From Erwinia typographi (GTDB lineage: Bacteria > Pseudomonadota > Gammaproteobacteria > Enterobacterales > Enterobacteriaceae): a stretch of 57,238 nucleotides of DNA. The notes beneath the pieces were generated by a model that searched no databases, was not told where the DNA came from, and saw only the letters and a program-made list of their open reading frames with translations. Positions 32,314 through 42,502 of the stretch are shown one piece after another. Position 1 is the stretch's first letter. Each line of letters starts with the position of its first letter. The position numbers were made by a program, and so were the translations under genes. The DNA is taken from positions 1-57,238 of the forward strand of contig NZ_JRUQ01000056.1 in NCBI RefSeq assembly GCF_000773975.1. The letters are read 5' to 3'.

Positions 32314-32967
32314 TTAACCAATGCGGGCGCGAATAGATTGTAGCGTGGTCTCCAGATGCTGACGGACAGCGGCTTCTGCACGTTCTGCATCACGCTTCAT
32401 CACTGCATCGGCTATTTCAATATGTTGTTGCTGCAGCAACTCTGATTCATCGTGATGGCCGGAAGGAACCAGTTCACTGAACGAATAGGCATAGAACTCT
32501 TCTATCAGGCTGGCCAGTCGCTGGCTATGCGACGCGTGTGCCAGCTGCATATGAAACTGCTTATCGAGCTGCGCACGTTCTTTAACTGATGTCCCCTTGT
32601 CGATAGCCTCTCTTCCCTGATGAGACAACGAAACCAGATGCGCGATGTCGTCATCGCTGGCGTTAACACAGGCCAGACGGGCTGCTGCGCCTTCCAGTGA
32701 CTGACGAATGATCACCACTTCGGAGATTTTGGAACGGGTATCCTGTACCAGCAGCCCTTTGCCGTGCATACGTTTTACCAGTCCTTCACTTTCCAGCCGC
32801 AAGACGGCCTCGCGGACCGGTGTACGACTGACATTCAGGAGTTCGGCCAGTTTGGTTTCGATCAGGCGTGACGCCGGAGGAAAGCGTCCCTGTAAAATAG
32901 CCTGACGTAACTCGCGGTAGACATGATTCACCACTGGCTCTCGTTCGGCTATTTGTAACATTTCCAT
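32314..32967 (-). CDS. GntR-family (FadR/FCD) transcriptional regulator of the catabolic island
   Basis: An N-terminal winged helix (REPVVNHVYRELRQAILQGR; recognition part NVSRTPVREAVLRLESEGLV) and a C-terminal all-helical FCD ligand domain with metal-type residues (RAQLDKQFHMQLAHAS, and HIEIADAVMKRD). About 217 residues. The start is uncertain: ATGs at 32994, 32967 and 32961 are in frame, and GGTGA lies just before 32967. It heads the leftward end of the flavin reductase/M24 set and probably binds the TGTATAC palindromes at 35936 and 37871. Confidence 0.87.
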   Translation of the reverse strand: MEMLQIAEREPVVNHVYRELRQAILQGRFPPASRLIETKLAELLNVSRTPVREAVLRLESEGLVKRMHGKGLLVQDTRSKISEVVIIRQSLEGAAARLACVNASDDDIAHLVSLSHQGREAIDKGTSVKERAQLDKQFHMQLAHASHSQRLASLIEEFYAYSFSELVPSGHHDESELLQQQHIEIADAVMKRDAERAEAAVRQHLETTLQSIRARIG

Positions 32968-33057
32968 CTGGTCACCCATTGTCAGTTGAAACATAAAAAA
33001 ATATTACACTACTGTTGGACCGAGCGCTATGCACCGGCCAACGCATAGCAGGCGACA

Positions 33058-33573
33058 TCAGTCGCTGCGCAGTGCGTGATAGCCGCCACGAAAGAAAATC
33101 AGCGGAGATGTCGTTGGCTGCGGCAAATGATACGCCATGACCTGCCCCAAAAAGATGATGTGGTCCCCGCCTTCATAATGGTTCCAGGAAGCACATTCAA
33201 AGCTGGCTAACGCTCCCTCCAGCAACGGCAGGTCATATTCTCCCGGTCGCCAGGCGATGCCAGACCAGCTTTTATCGCCAGGCCGGGCGAAATGACCGGA
33301 AAGCTCACTTTGTTCCTGACTCAGCACATTGATCGCGTAATGATCCAACTCGCGTAACGTCGTTCCACTGGTTGAGTGCTGCGCCAGGCTGAACAGAACC
33401 AGCGGTGGATTCAGCGACAGGCTATTAAATGAACTGACCGTCATCCCCAACAGAGAACCGTCAGGCTGTCTGGCCGTGACGACGGTCACGCCGGTGGCGA
33501 ATTGCCCCAGAGCATGGCGGAATTCGCGTATTGCCGTCGCCGGTAAAGGCGTTGTAAGTGCAGAGGTTGTCAT
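33058..33573 (-). CDS. flavin reductase of a two-component monooxygenase
   Basis: 171 residues of the HpaC-like flavin reductase family: FRHALGQFATGVTVVTAR, GMTVSSFNSLSLNPPLVLFS (flavin phosphate and isoalloxazine contacts), FECASWNHYEGGDHIIFLGQV, and a C-terminal GGYHALRSD. It would reduce free FMN/FAD with NAD(P)H for the monooxygenase encoded at 37952-39199. Its ATG overlaps the stop of the upstream M24 gene by one base (TGATG), so the two are translationally coupled. Confidence 0.87.
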   Translation of the reverse strand: MTTSALTTPLPATAIREFRHALGQFATGVTVVTARQPDGSLLGMTVSSFNSLSLNPPLVLFSLAQHSTSGTTLRELDHYAINVLSQEQSELSGHFARPGDKSWSGIAWRPGEYDLPLLEGALASFECASWNHYEGGDHIIFLGQVMAYHLPQPTTSPLIFFRGGYHALRSD

Positions 33574-34736
33574 CAGGCTGATTCTCCGCTGGCAATAAAC
33601 AAGTGGCGCTCAAGCTGGGTCAGCCGCTCGGCGCCGCGATCGGTGATCAGGACGGTTTCACTGAATGCCATGCCCTGCGCCCAGACATACATGTGGAATA
33701 CCATCCCCGCCTTCAGATACCAATCGCTGTCCGGCAGGAACACACGAGTGAAGTCGCTGGTGCGCGGGATACAGACCAGCCCCAGCGTGTAACCACTGAT
33801 GTTGGTATAGGTTTCGCGCAGCCCCAGTTTCAGCACCGCATCCCGCAACAGGCGATCGACTTCTCCCGCGTGCGCGCCGGGGCGCATGGCGGCAAACTGC
33901 GCATCCTGGCAAGCCACCAGTTGCTGCGCTACGGTCAGCGTGGCGGCGTCCGGCTCACCGATAATTACCGGGCGCATGGATCGCGCGGTATATCCCCGAT
34001 AGTGGGGAACCATTTCAATATGAACGATATCGCCCCGTTGCAGGATACGTTGCCCCAGGCCGCCGTGTAACGTACTGGATCGCGGACCGGATTGCATCAG
34101 TAATAGCCGGGTATTATCCGCGCCTTCCTCAAGCGCGCAGCGCGTGATTTCAGCGGCGACGTGCCGTTCGTTGACGCTAATGCCGACAGCACGAACGCCC
34201 GCCAGCGTGGCGCTGTCGCAAATGTGGCTACAGTGACGCAGGTAGTCGATTTCACGCGGCGATTTGTACAATCGTTGTTCCCACATATGGCCGGAAAAGT
34301 CGAGGAATCGAGCCTCTGGCAAGGCGCTTTTTAGCTGGTGCAGGCGACGTGCGAGCAGAAAATGGGAGTCGGTTTCTACGCCGATCGCGCTACGATGCCA
34401 GCCGCGTTGGCCAATAATCTGCGCGACCAGCGCCAGCGGATCGTCGCTGTCGGAAAAAAGTACGCTTGATCGTACCCAACTCATTTCTTCCAGCATCGGA
34501 CCGTCCAGGTTGCGCACCACCATTAGCGGCTCGCCTTGCAGCGGCAGCAGACAACACTGATACATTGCGGCGGTCGGTATATGGCCGGTGAAATACGCCA
34601 GATGTTCAAACTGATCGATAATCAGCAGTTCAACACCCTGTAGCTGCATGGTGGTGCGTAACATCGCAACGCGTGACTGGTATTCTTCGACAGGAAATGC
34701 CCGACCAGCCGTACCCGGAGAAACCTCAGTTGGCAT
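33573..34736 (-). CDS. M24-fold hydrolase lacking the metal ligands (creatinase/ectoine-hydrolase-like)
   Basis: 387 residues with the two-domain creatinase/prolidase fold. At the usual metal positions the protein reads VHIEMVPHYRGYTARSM (normally two Asp), NISGYTLGL (normally GHGIG with His) and FSETVLIT (Glu kept), so the dinuclear metal site is not conserved. Creatinase and the ectoine hydrolase DoeA are known metal-free members, hence the call. The substrate is probably an amide- or amidine-like compound, not a peptide. It overlaps the upstream M24 peptidase by 11 bases. Confidence 0.78.
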   Translation of the reverse strand: MPTEVSPGTAGRAFPVEEYQSRVAMLRTTMQLQGVELLIIDQFEHLAYFTGHIPTAAMYQCCLLPLQGEPLMVVRNLDGPMLEEMSWVRSSVLFSDSDDPLALVAQIIGQRGWHRSAIGVETDSHFLLARRLHQLKSALPEARFLDFSGHMWEQRLYKSPREIDYLRHCSHICDSATLAGVRAVGISVNERHVAAEITRCALEEGADNTRLLLMQSGPRSSTLHGGLGQRILQRGDIVHIEMVPHYRGYTARSMRPVIIGEPDAATLTVAQQLVACQDAQFAAMRPGAHAGEVDRLLRDAVLKLGLRETYTNISGYTLGLVCIPRTSDFTRVFLPDSDWYLKAGMVFHMYVWAQGMAFSETVLITDRGAERLTQLERHLFIASGESA

Positions 34737-35865
34737 AGCTTACAGCCTCCGCAGCAGCGTCGATGACCACGATTAAACGAGGACTTTGCGTCAGACGCTG
34801 TGCGCCCTCGGCGGTGACAATCACAATATCTTCAATCCGTACGCCCCAGCGTTGGGGTAGATAAATGCCGGGTTCGATAGAGAACACCATATTCAGACCA
34901 AGCGGCTGAACGTTTCCCTTTACAATCCAGGGCGTTTCATGAGCTGCCACGCCGATGCCATGTCCTGTCCGATGGGTAAAATAATCACCATAGCCCGCCT
35001 GGGCGATAATTCTGCGCGCGGTAAGATCGATGCTCTCAGCGCTGACGCCGGGCCTGATTTGTTGAAAGGCCGCTTCCTGAGCGTGCAGGACAATATCGTA
35101 CAGCGCCTGATAATCCGCAGGGATGTTGCCGGTGATCGCCACCCGACAGATATCGCCATAATAGCCATCAAGACAGCCGGCGAAGTCAAACACTACGGGC
35201 TCGTCTGACGCTATCACCTTCTCACTGCCATGATGCAAAGACGATGCCCCGTTCGCGCCAGCGCCCACATCAATCCAACTGATTTCGCTGAACCCTTCCT
35301 GCTGCATCAGGTGACGTATTCGGTCCCGCAGCGCAAACTCTGTTTGTCCCGCCAGCGCGCCGCAACTGTCGCAAAACCGCTGCCAGACGCGGTCAATTGC
35401 CTTCGCGGCGTGTTGCAAACCAACAATCTCCTCGGGCTGTTTTTGGCACCGCGCGGCGTCAATGACATCCTGTCCGCGGAGAAAGCGCGCGGTACTCTGC
35501 GCCTGGAGTGGAAGCAGAAAGCCGCTGTAGAACTCATCGTTGACGGCAATACGCTGTGGCTGATTGCGATTGAGAATCTCTGCCAGCCTGGCGATGGCAT
35601 CCTCGCCGTCAGCCCAGGTGAAAACCTCGACACCCTCAATTTCCTGATACAACGGCGCCTGTAACAGTGGCGCGAGCAAACAGGCTTCTCCCTCTGCGCT
35701 TACCAGCAATACCAGTAATCGTTCGGTAATAATCGGCCGTCTCCCGGTGAAATAGCTGAAACCTGGCCCAGCGCCAATCAGAGCCCAGTCCATTTGCTCA
35801 CGGCGTAGTGACTCGGCCAGCCGTTGACGGCACTGGAAGGACGGATCAGGAACGGTATGCAGCAT
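34726..35865 (-). CDS. M24 Xaa-Pro-type metallopeptidase
   Basis: 379 residues. All five ligands of the dinuclear metal site are present: Asp in VVFDFAG, Asp in YYGDICR, His in HRTGHGIGVAAHE, Glu in SIEPGIYLP and Glu in VRIEDIVIV. The N-terminal creatinase-type domain is intact. It is a cytoplasmic aminopeptidase P/prolidase-like enzyme that should cut an imide or amide bond. First gene of the leftward unit, with GAGGAGAG before the ATG. The pairing of an active and a metal-less M24 protein in one operon is notable. Confidence 0.85.
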   Translation of the reverse strand: MLHTVPDPSFQCRQRLAESLRREQMDWALIGAGPGFSYFTGRRPIITERLLVLLVSAEGEACLLAPLLQAPLYQEIEGVEVFTWADGEDAIARLAEILNRNQPQRIAVNDEFYSGFLLPLQAQSTARFLRGQDVIDAARCQKQPEEIVGLQHAAKAIDRVWQRFCDSCGALAGQTEFALRDRIRHLMQQEGFSEISWIDVGAGANGASSLHHGSEKVIASDEPVVFDFAGCLDGYYGDICRVAITGNIPADYQALYDIVLHAQEAAFQQIRPGVSAESIDLTARRIIAQAGYGDYFTHRTGHGIGVAAHETPWIVKGNVQPLGLNMVFSIEPGIYLPQRWGVRIEDIVIVTAEGAQRLTQSPRLIVVIDAAAEAVSYAN

Positions 35866-35935
35866 ATCCAGCTCTCCTCAGAAACAATGCTGTTTAACTA
35901 TTAATCAACATATGAAAAAAATATGACCAACATTG

Positions 35936-35950
35936 TGTATACAGAATACA
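35936..35950 (+). promoter_or_regulatory. TGTATACAGAATACA operator candidate (site 1)
   Basis: A 15-base, nearly palindromic site in the divergent promoter region between the M24 operon and the NTF2/M20 operon. It differs from site 2 at 37871 by one base. FCD-type GntR regulators commonly bind TGTATAC-like palindromes. Confidence 0.7.
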
Positions 35951-36054
35951 TACTGAGTAGCAATATTTCTGCTGTCAAGAGCTTTATCACCGGGCCAAAT
36001 TGCAGCGGATACCGGTTATTCACATTACCAGATCGTCATTATCAGGAGTGTTTT

Positions 36055-36468
36055 ATGCACCAGTCACGTTCGCCGCGTCAGGTCGTGGAATATTACTATG
36101 ACCAGGTATGGGCCCAGCGGAAGCCTGAGATCATTGTTGATTTATTTGCCGATGAATACGTGAACCATGCCGGAGCGCGCGGGACCTTACGCGGGCCAAC
36201 TGGTATTGAGCAAAACTATTTTTCGACACTGGAGGCCTTTCCCGATGTTGAAATGCGGCTTGATACGGTATTGAGCGAAGGCGATCTGGTGGTCGCGCGT
36301 TATTCCATGCTGGGAACTCATCAGGGAATGTTTATGGGAGTGGCGCCAGCCAGCGCGGCGGTTAACGTACCGGGGATTGGCATTTATCGTGTCAGCGAAG
36401 GAAAAATTCGCGAGAGTTGGGTAGTGCGCGATTCTCTCGCCTTACTCAGGCAGATTGGAGGCGCCTGA
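36055..36468 (+). CDS. SnoaL-like (NTF2-fold) protein, cytoplasmic
   Basis: 137 residues from the ATG at 36055 (AGGAG eight bases upstream); the longer frame would begin inside the operator region. SnoaL-like ester-cyclase fold: VVEYYYDQVWAQRKPEIIVDLF, DEYVNHAGARGTLRGPTGIE, and GIGIYRVSEGKIRESWVVRD (each part of the cone). Members of this group carry out aldol-type cyclisations, hydrations or isomerisations. It opens the rightward catabolic operon and ends two bases before the M20 gene. Confidence 0.8.
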   Translation: MHQSRSPRQVVEYYYDQVWAQRKPEIIVDLFADEYVNHAGARGTLRGPTGIEQNYFSTLEAFPDVEMRLDTVLSEGDLVVARYSMLGTHQGMFMGVAPASAAVNVPGIGIYRVSEGKIRESWVVRDSLALLRQIGGA

Positions 36469-36470
36469 AT

Positions 36471-37850
36471 ATGAGCTGGCCTCACTATCTGCAACAGCAT
36501 CAGCCCAGGTTTATCCAGCAACTCATGGATTTCCTGCGTATCCCCAGTGTTTCTGCCGAACCGGCATTGCTGCCGGAGGTTTGGCGCTGTGCGCAGTGGT
36601 TGCAGCAACGCTTGGTCGATGCGGGGCTGGAGTCAGTCGAGATTCTCCCGGCTGGCGAGTATCCGCTGGTTTATGCCGAATGGCTGCATGCGGAAGAAGG
36701 TGCGCCGACCATTCTGATTTACGGTCACTTTGATGTACAGCCAGCGGGGGATGAGGCGTTGTGGATCCATCCGCCATTCGAACCCTGGATTGCCGACGGG
36801 CGGCTGTATGGGCGCGGCGCGACGGACGATAAGGGCAATATGTTAGTGCCTGTACTGACGATTGAAGCACTGCTGCGTACCCAGGGACGTTTGCCGGTCA
36901 ACGTCAAACTGCTGTTTGAAGGACAAGAAGAGATCTTAAGCCCCGACCTGCCTGGCTTCATCTGCCAGCATAAAGCGCGTCTGAATTGCGATTTGGCGGT
37001 CAGCGCCGACGGCTGGCAATGGAGTGAAAGCGAGGCCGATTTACGTACCGGACTTCGTGGTTTATGTGCGCTGGAAATAGAGGTCAACGGTCCGCGACAG
37101 GAACTGCATTCAGGTTCGTATGGCGGGGCACTGGCTAATCCCATTCATGCGTTAGCCTCGCTGATTGCTGGTTTGCACGATGAAAACGGTCAGGTTGCGG
37201 TACCTGGTTTCTATCAGCAAGTGCAGGCGGTTAACAGCGCCGAACGTCAGGCGCTGGCAGCCATTCCCTTCAGTGAAAGCACCTTTCTGGCCCGTAGCGG
37301 TGCGCCAGCGTTGTCTGGCGAAAGCGGTTACAGCACGCTGGAACGCATTGGGCTGCGTCCCACGCTGGAGGTCAACGGCATCACTGGCGGTTACGATGGT
37401 CCGGGGGTGAAAACCATTATTCCAGCTCGCGCCAGCGCCAAAATTACCTGTCGCCTGGTGCCAAACCAACAGCCGGAACAGATCGCCCACTGCGTGGCGG
37501 AAGCCTTACGGCAGCGAGCGCCTGCGGGTATCACCTTAGCGGTAACCGTACTGCCCAATGCCGCACACCCTTACCGTATGCCGCTGGAACATCCGGGAAA
37601 CCAGTCGGCCAGTCGCGTTCTGCGCCGTCTCTATGGTCGGGAGCCTTACTACACCAAGTCCGGCGGTTCCATTGCGGTTTTGTCGCTGATCGAGCAGGAG
37701 CTGGGCGTGGGGACGGTGGTTTTTGGTTTTGGCCTGCCCGACGAACAATTCCACAGCCCCAATGAGTTCTTTCGCCTTGAGCAATTCGCCCGTGGGCAGA
37801 TGGCCTGGGGACAGTTGCTTGAAGAACTGGCTCTGACCAAATGGGCATAA
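36471..37850 (+). CDS. M20 family dipeptidase/deacylase
   Basis: 459 residues from the ATG at 36471 (GGAGG nine bases upstream). Zinc ligands of the M20 family are visible: His and Asp in YGHFDVQPAGD, Asp in GRGATDDKGN, the catalytic Glu pair in EGQEEI, Asp in VSADGWQ, and the C-terminal His in HSPNEFF. A dimerisation (lid) domain lies between about 190 and 330. Such enzymes hydrolyse dipeptides or N-acyl-amino acids in the cytosol. It is coupled to the upstream NTF2 gene. Confidence 0.87.
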   Translation: MSWPHYLQQHQPRFIQQLMDFLRIPSVSAEPALLPEVWRCAQWLQQRLVDAGLESVEILPAGEYPLVYAEWLHAEEGAPTILIYGHFDVQPAGDEALWIHPPFEPWIADGRLYGRGATDDKGNMLVPVLTIEALLRTQGRLPVNVKLLFEGQEEILSPDLPGFICQHKARLNCDLAVSADGWQWSESEADLRTGLRGLCALEIEVNGPRQELHSGSYGGALANPIHALASLIAGLHDENGQVAVPGFYQQVQAVNSAERQALAAIPFSESTFLARSGAPALSGESGYSTLERIGLRPTLEVNGITGGYDGPGVKTIIPARASAKITCRLVPNQQPEQIAHCVAEALRQRAPAGITLAVTVLPNAAHPYRMPLEHPGNQSASRVLRRLYGREPYYTKSGGSIAVLSLIEQELGVGTVVFGFGLPDEQFHSPNEFFRLEQFARGQMAWGQLLEELALTKWA

Positions 37851-37870
37851 AGTCCTTGCCAAAAATATTA

Positions 37871-37885
37871 TGTATACAGTATACA
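37871..37885 (+). promoter_or_regulatory. TGTATACAGTATACA operator candidate (site 2)
   Basis: A perfect 15-base palindrome (TGTATAC-A-GTATACA) in the 100-base gap before the monooxygenase gene. Together with site 1 it suggests that the GntR/FCD regulator controls both halves of the island and that the monooxygenase-transporter genes have their own promoter. Confidence 0.75.
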
Positions 37886-37951
37886 AATAATGTGTTCATT
37901 TAATGAACAGTAATTAAACAATTTATTCACAAATGGGATGGGAGTCTGAGA

Positions 37952-39199
37952 ATGATTGGCGCGATAAGTGAGCAGCAGCAATATTGGGTTGGCGTGGCGG
38001 AAGGATTGGCAGAGCAGATCGCCGCGCTGGCGAAAAAATACGATCAGCAGGCGCGTTTTCCTGGTGAAACTTTTGATTTGTTGCGTGAATCAGGATTGCT
38101 GGCCCTTGCGGTGCCGGAAGCTTACGGTGGTCATGGTACGCCGGAGGGAAATGTACATCTGGCGGCCTATCTGGTCACCGAAGCGGTTTCCCGCGCCTGT
38201 CCGGCGACGGGCTGGGATCTGATCATTCATTATCACCAGTGTGGCGCGGTGGCGCGTTTAGGAAATGAAGAACAGAAAGCGCGCATTCTTGGCGATGTGG
38301 CGAAACGCGGCGCTTTGATGGGCTCGTTAGGCAGTGAGGTGGATCACCGTCAACAGGTTGCGGGCAGCAACACCTCGCGCAAGTTGGTTTTCCAGGCGGA
38401 CATGGTGCCGGTTGACGGCGGCTTTCGGGTTCACGCGAACAAGCACTTTTGCTCCAATGGGCCGGTTGCCGACTACCTGTTGTACTGGAGCATGGCGCCG
38501 GGCGCCAGCTCCGGCGGCGAGGGTCTGACGTTATCCATCGTCACCAAAGACAGTCCCGGCCTGACTTTCAATGAATATGGCTGGGATGAAATTATTGGAC
38601 TGCGCAGTTCGGTGAGCTGGAGCGCCACTCTCAACGATGTCTTTATTCCCTGGGAAAACGTTCTGGGTGAGCCAGCCGATTTTGTCCACAAAGATCCCTA
38701 CACTCTTGAACTGTCTCAGGCATTCCAGTTGCTGGGCGCGGCACAAGGTTCCATGGACTATATCGTCAACGTGCTGCGCGCGCGTCCTTTCTTACAGAAT
38801 GAAGAAGGGTTGATGGTACTGGTAGGGGAGTTACAAAGTGCGATTCAGGCGGCGCGCGGGTCTTGCCTCTACGCCAATATGTTGTGGGAACAAAAAAACT
38901 GGGGTGAGGCGGCGCGCGCCTCGTTGAGCGCTCATCACACCGCACGGGAGACCGCACTGCTGGTGGTGTCGAAAGGTTTTGACATCGTGGGCACCCGTGC
39001 CTTGTTTGGTAGTGCGCCGCTGGAGCGTTTCTGGCGCGATATCCGCACCGCATCGCTGCATACCCGTGAGTCTCAACTGCTGAAGCTGGTGGCGGATGCC
39101 GTGGTTGCCGGTCATTACGCGCCGAAGCAGAAGTATGGTTCACAAAGTATCAAACCGCTGACCTGGCGCGAGCTTGGTTTGCAGGCGCCAGCACACTAA
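37952..39199 (+). CDS. acyl-CoA-dehydrogenase-fold flavin monooxygenase (DszC/SfnC-like)
   Basis: 415 residues with the acyl-CoA dehydrogenase fold (N-terminal helices LAKKYDQQARFPGETFDLLR and LLALAVPEAYGGHG; beta domain with GSEVDHRQ and the CSNGP segment; C-terminal helices with FDIVGTRALFGS and FWRDIRTASLHTRE). The dehydrogenase catalytic Glu is not evident, and pairing with a flavin reductase in the same island points to an FMNH2-dependent oxygenase such as DszC or SfnC, acting on S or N. GGGAG precedes the ATG. Confidence 0.8.
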   Translation: MIGAISEQQQYWVGVAEGLAEQIAALAKKYDQQARFPGETFDLLRESGLLALAVPEAYGGHGTPEGNVHLAAYLVTEAVSRACPATGWDLIIHYHQCGAVARLGNEEQKARILGDVAKRGALMGSLGSEVDHRQQVAGSNTSRKLVFQADMVPVDGGFRVHANKHFCSNGPVADYLLYWSMAPGASSGGEGLTLSIVTKDSPGLTFNEYGWDEIIGLRSSVSWSATLNDVFIPWENVLGEPADFVHKDPYTLELSQAFQLLGAAQGSMDYIVNVLRARPFLQNEEGLMVLVGELQSAIQAARGSCLYANMLWEQKNWGEAARASLSAHHTARETALLVVSKGFDIVGTRALFGSAPLERFWRDIRTASLHTRESQLLKLVADAVVAGHYAPKQKYGSQSIKPLTWRELGLQAPAH

Positions 39200-39303
39200 G
39201 CGTCCGTCAGTCCCGCTCATTATGACAGGCAGAATCCCTCATTCTGGTGGGCTGCTTACGCCAGGAAAGGGGAGGACGGAAGTTTAATCATGAAGGGCGG
39301 CGA

Positions 39304-40416
<1,113 letters not shown>

Positions 40417-40496
40417 GCGCAGGGGCTGGGCCGTGCTGTTTCTCCAGCCGACCTTGTACACAACAATTATTCACTTTGTTTTCATCAGGAGTCGTT

Positions 40497-41579
40497 ATGC
40501 GCCTGCACCGTTTGGGATTTCTGAATTGTCTTTGCCGTACACTGTTCACCGCATCTCTGTTCTCGCTTTTCGGCGCATCGGCAGCCAGTGCCGCCGGGCC
40601 AGAGCCAGGTTCGGCGGGAGCGCTGGTGATCCTCTCTCTTGGTGGAAAGTATCAAGAGGCACAGAGTCAATATTGGTTTAAGCCTTTTGCTAAAGACGCT
40701 GGCGTCAACGTGAAAGAAGGGGCTGGCTATAACTACGCCAAGCTGAAGGTGATGATTCAGTCCGGTAATGTGGAAGCCGATATTATCGATGTCTCCGCAG
40801 ATACGGTGACCGCACTGAGTCATGATGGGCTGCTGGAAGACATTGACTGGTCGTCGATTCCCGCCGAGTGTCAGAGCGGGATCCCTGCCGATATGAAGTG
40901 GAGTACTGCATTCCCGACGATTGAGTGGGCGATGGTGATGGCCTACAACACGACAAAATTTCCGGCGGATAAAGCGCCAAAGAGCTGGGCTGACTTCTGG
41001 AATACCCGCGATTTTCCTGGTAAACGCAGTTCTATCGGCGCAACACGTCCGCCAGTTGAGCAGGCAGCGCTGGCAATGAATGGCGATTTATCACGACTTT
41101 ACCCGATTGATCTGGCAAAGGCGTTCGATAAGCTGAAAAGTCTGAGCAACGATATGATCTATGCCGACGGCTATGCTCAGGTGGCGCAAAACCTGGCGAC
41201 AGGGGAAGCCGATATGGCGATTATTCCGAATGGCCGCGTCACGCCTCTGCTGGCAAGCCATATCCCGGTAGGTATTAATTGGAATCAGCATTTAACCTTC
41301 CCCAGCTTCTTTGTGATTCCCAAAGGTGCGGCGAATAAGCAAAACGCCATGAAATTCCTGTCATGGGTTTGTCAGCCGTCGCGTCTGGCGCAGCTGGCGG
41401 CACCCACCAATTACGGTCCGATTAATCGTGACGCCTATCGTTATATTTCACCGGAAGTGGCAAAACTGCTGCCGGGGAACCCGGAAACGGCGGCGCTGGG
41501 ACGCATTGCGGATGCAAAATGGCTGAGTGAGGCACGACCGGATATTGCCCGTCGCTGGGCGCAGATGAGTTTGCGTTAG
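40497..41579 (+). CDS. periplasmic binding protein, PotD/spermidine-putrescine-like
   Basis: 360 residues from the ATG at 40497 (CAGGAG before it). The signal peptide ends near GASAASA-AGPEP. A type II periplasmic binding fold (extracellular solute-binding family 1/8): LVILSLGGKYQEAQSQYWFK, ADIIDVSADTV, and YADGYAQVAQNLATGEADMAI (part). Family members bind polyamines, opines or small charged organics. The ligand cannot be told from sequence; the binding Asp/Glu pattern of PotD is not obvious. Confidence 0.86.
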   Translation: MRLHRLGFLNCLCRTLFTASLFSLFGASAASAAGPEPGSAGALVILSLGGKYQEAQSQYWFKPFAKDAGVNVKEGAGYNYAKLKVMIQSGNVEADIIDVSADTVTALSHDGLLEDIDWSSIPAECQSGIPADMKWSTAFPTIEWAMVMAYNTTKFPADKAPKSWADFWNTRDFPGKRSSIGATRPPVEQAALAMNGDLSRLYPIDLAKAFDKLKSLSNDMIYADGYAQVAQNLATGEADMAIIPNGRVTPLLASHIPVGINWNQHLTFPSFFVIPKGAANKQNAMKFLSWVCQPSRLAQLAAPTNYGPINRDAYRYISPEVAKLLPGNPETAALGRIADAKWLSEARPDIARRWAQMSLR

Positions 41580-41602
41580 GCCTTGCCTGATGGAGAGTTA
41601 AA

Positions 41603-42502
41603 ATGTCGAGAATATCTGTAACCGGCAATGTGGTGAATGCGCAGCGCGTTGATAATGTAACCGCTGTTCTACGTCATCGGCGCCGTTTTCCCTGGCTGAT
41701 TACGCCGACGGTGGTCTTTTATCTGATTTTTTTCGGCTTCCCGCTGGCGCAAATGATCTGGCAAAGCGTCTGGTCAGGAAAATTTTCCCTCGACGGCTAC
41801 CTGACATTTTTCAGCGAGCCGGCCTATTGGTGGATGCTGGGATACACCCTGTTATTAGGCATTGGCACCATGCTGGTGGTACTGGCGATCGCTTATCCGG
41901 TCTCTTTCTGGTTGATTACCGTGGATCGGCGTCTGGCAGTCGTGTTGATGGGGCTGGTATTAATCCCGTTCTGGAGTAGCGGGCTGGTACGCACCTATGC
42001 CTGGATTGTCATTCTTGGTCGCGAGGGCATCGTCAATACTCTGTTTCTGCAATGGGGGCTTATCAAGGCGCCGTTTCCCTTTTTGGGGACGAATTTCGCC
42101 GTGGTGACCGGGCTTGTGTACTATCTGTTGCCGTACATGATTCTGTCGCTGTACAGCGTGATGAATAATATTGACCGCAACCTGATGCTGGCCGCGCGCA
42201 GTCTTGGCGCTTCACCACTGTCGGCATTCTGCCGTATTTTTCTGCCCTTAACCCAGCCGGGAATTTTCACCGGCTGTTTCCTCGTTTTTATGTTGGCGAT
42301 TGGTATGTATATCACGCCAGCCTTGCTGGGCGGACCTCATCAAACCACGTTGCCGTCGATGATTGCGCTACAGATTGATGAAGCGCTGGACTGGTCGCTG
42401 GCCGCCGCCATGTCGGTAATCTTGCTGGTATTAACGCTGGCGCTGCAATTGCTGGCAGGACGTTTTGTGAATCTCGACACGATGTGGGGAGGTGCAAAAT
42501 GA
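41603..42502 (+). CDS. ABC transporter permease (PotB-like)
   Basis: 299 residues, about six membrane segments, and the EAA loop NLMLAARSLGASPLSAFCRI(F) before the last two helices. GGAGAG precedes the ATG. Its stop overlaps the next start (ATGA), so the two permeases are made together. Confidence 0.88.
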   Translation: MSRISVTGNVVNAQRVDNVTAVLRHRRRFPWLITPTVVFYLIFFGFPLAQMIWQSVWSGKFSLDGYLTFFSEPAYWWMLGYTLLLGIGTMLVVLAIAYPVSFWLITVDRRLAVVLMGLVLIPFWSSGLVRTYAWIVILGREGIVNTLFLQWGLIKAPFPFLGTNFAVVTGLVYYLLPYMILSLYSVMNNIDRNLMLAARSLGASPLSAFCRIFLPLTQPGIFTGCFLVFMLAIGMYITPALLGGPHQTTLPSMIALQIDEALDWSLAAAMSVILLVLTLALQLLAGRFVNLDTMWGGAK

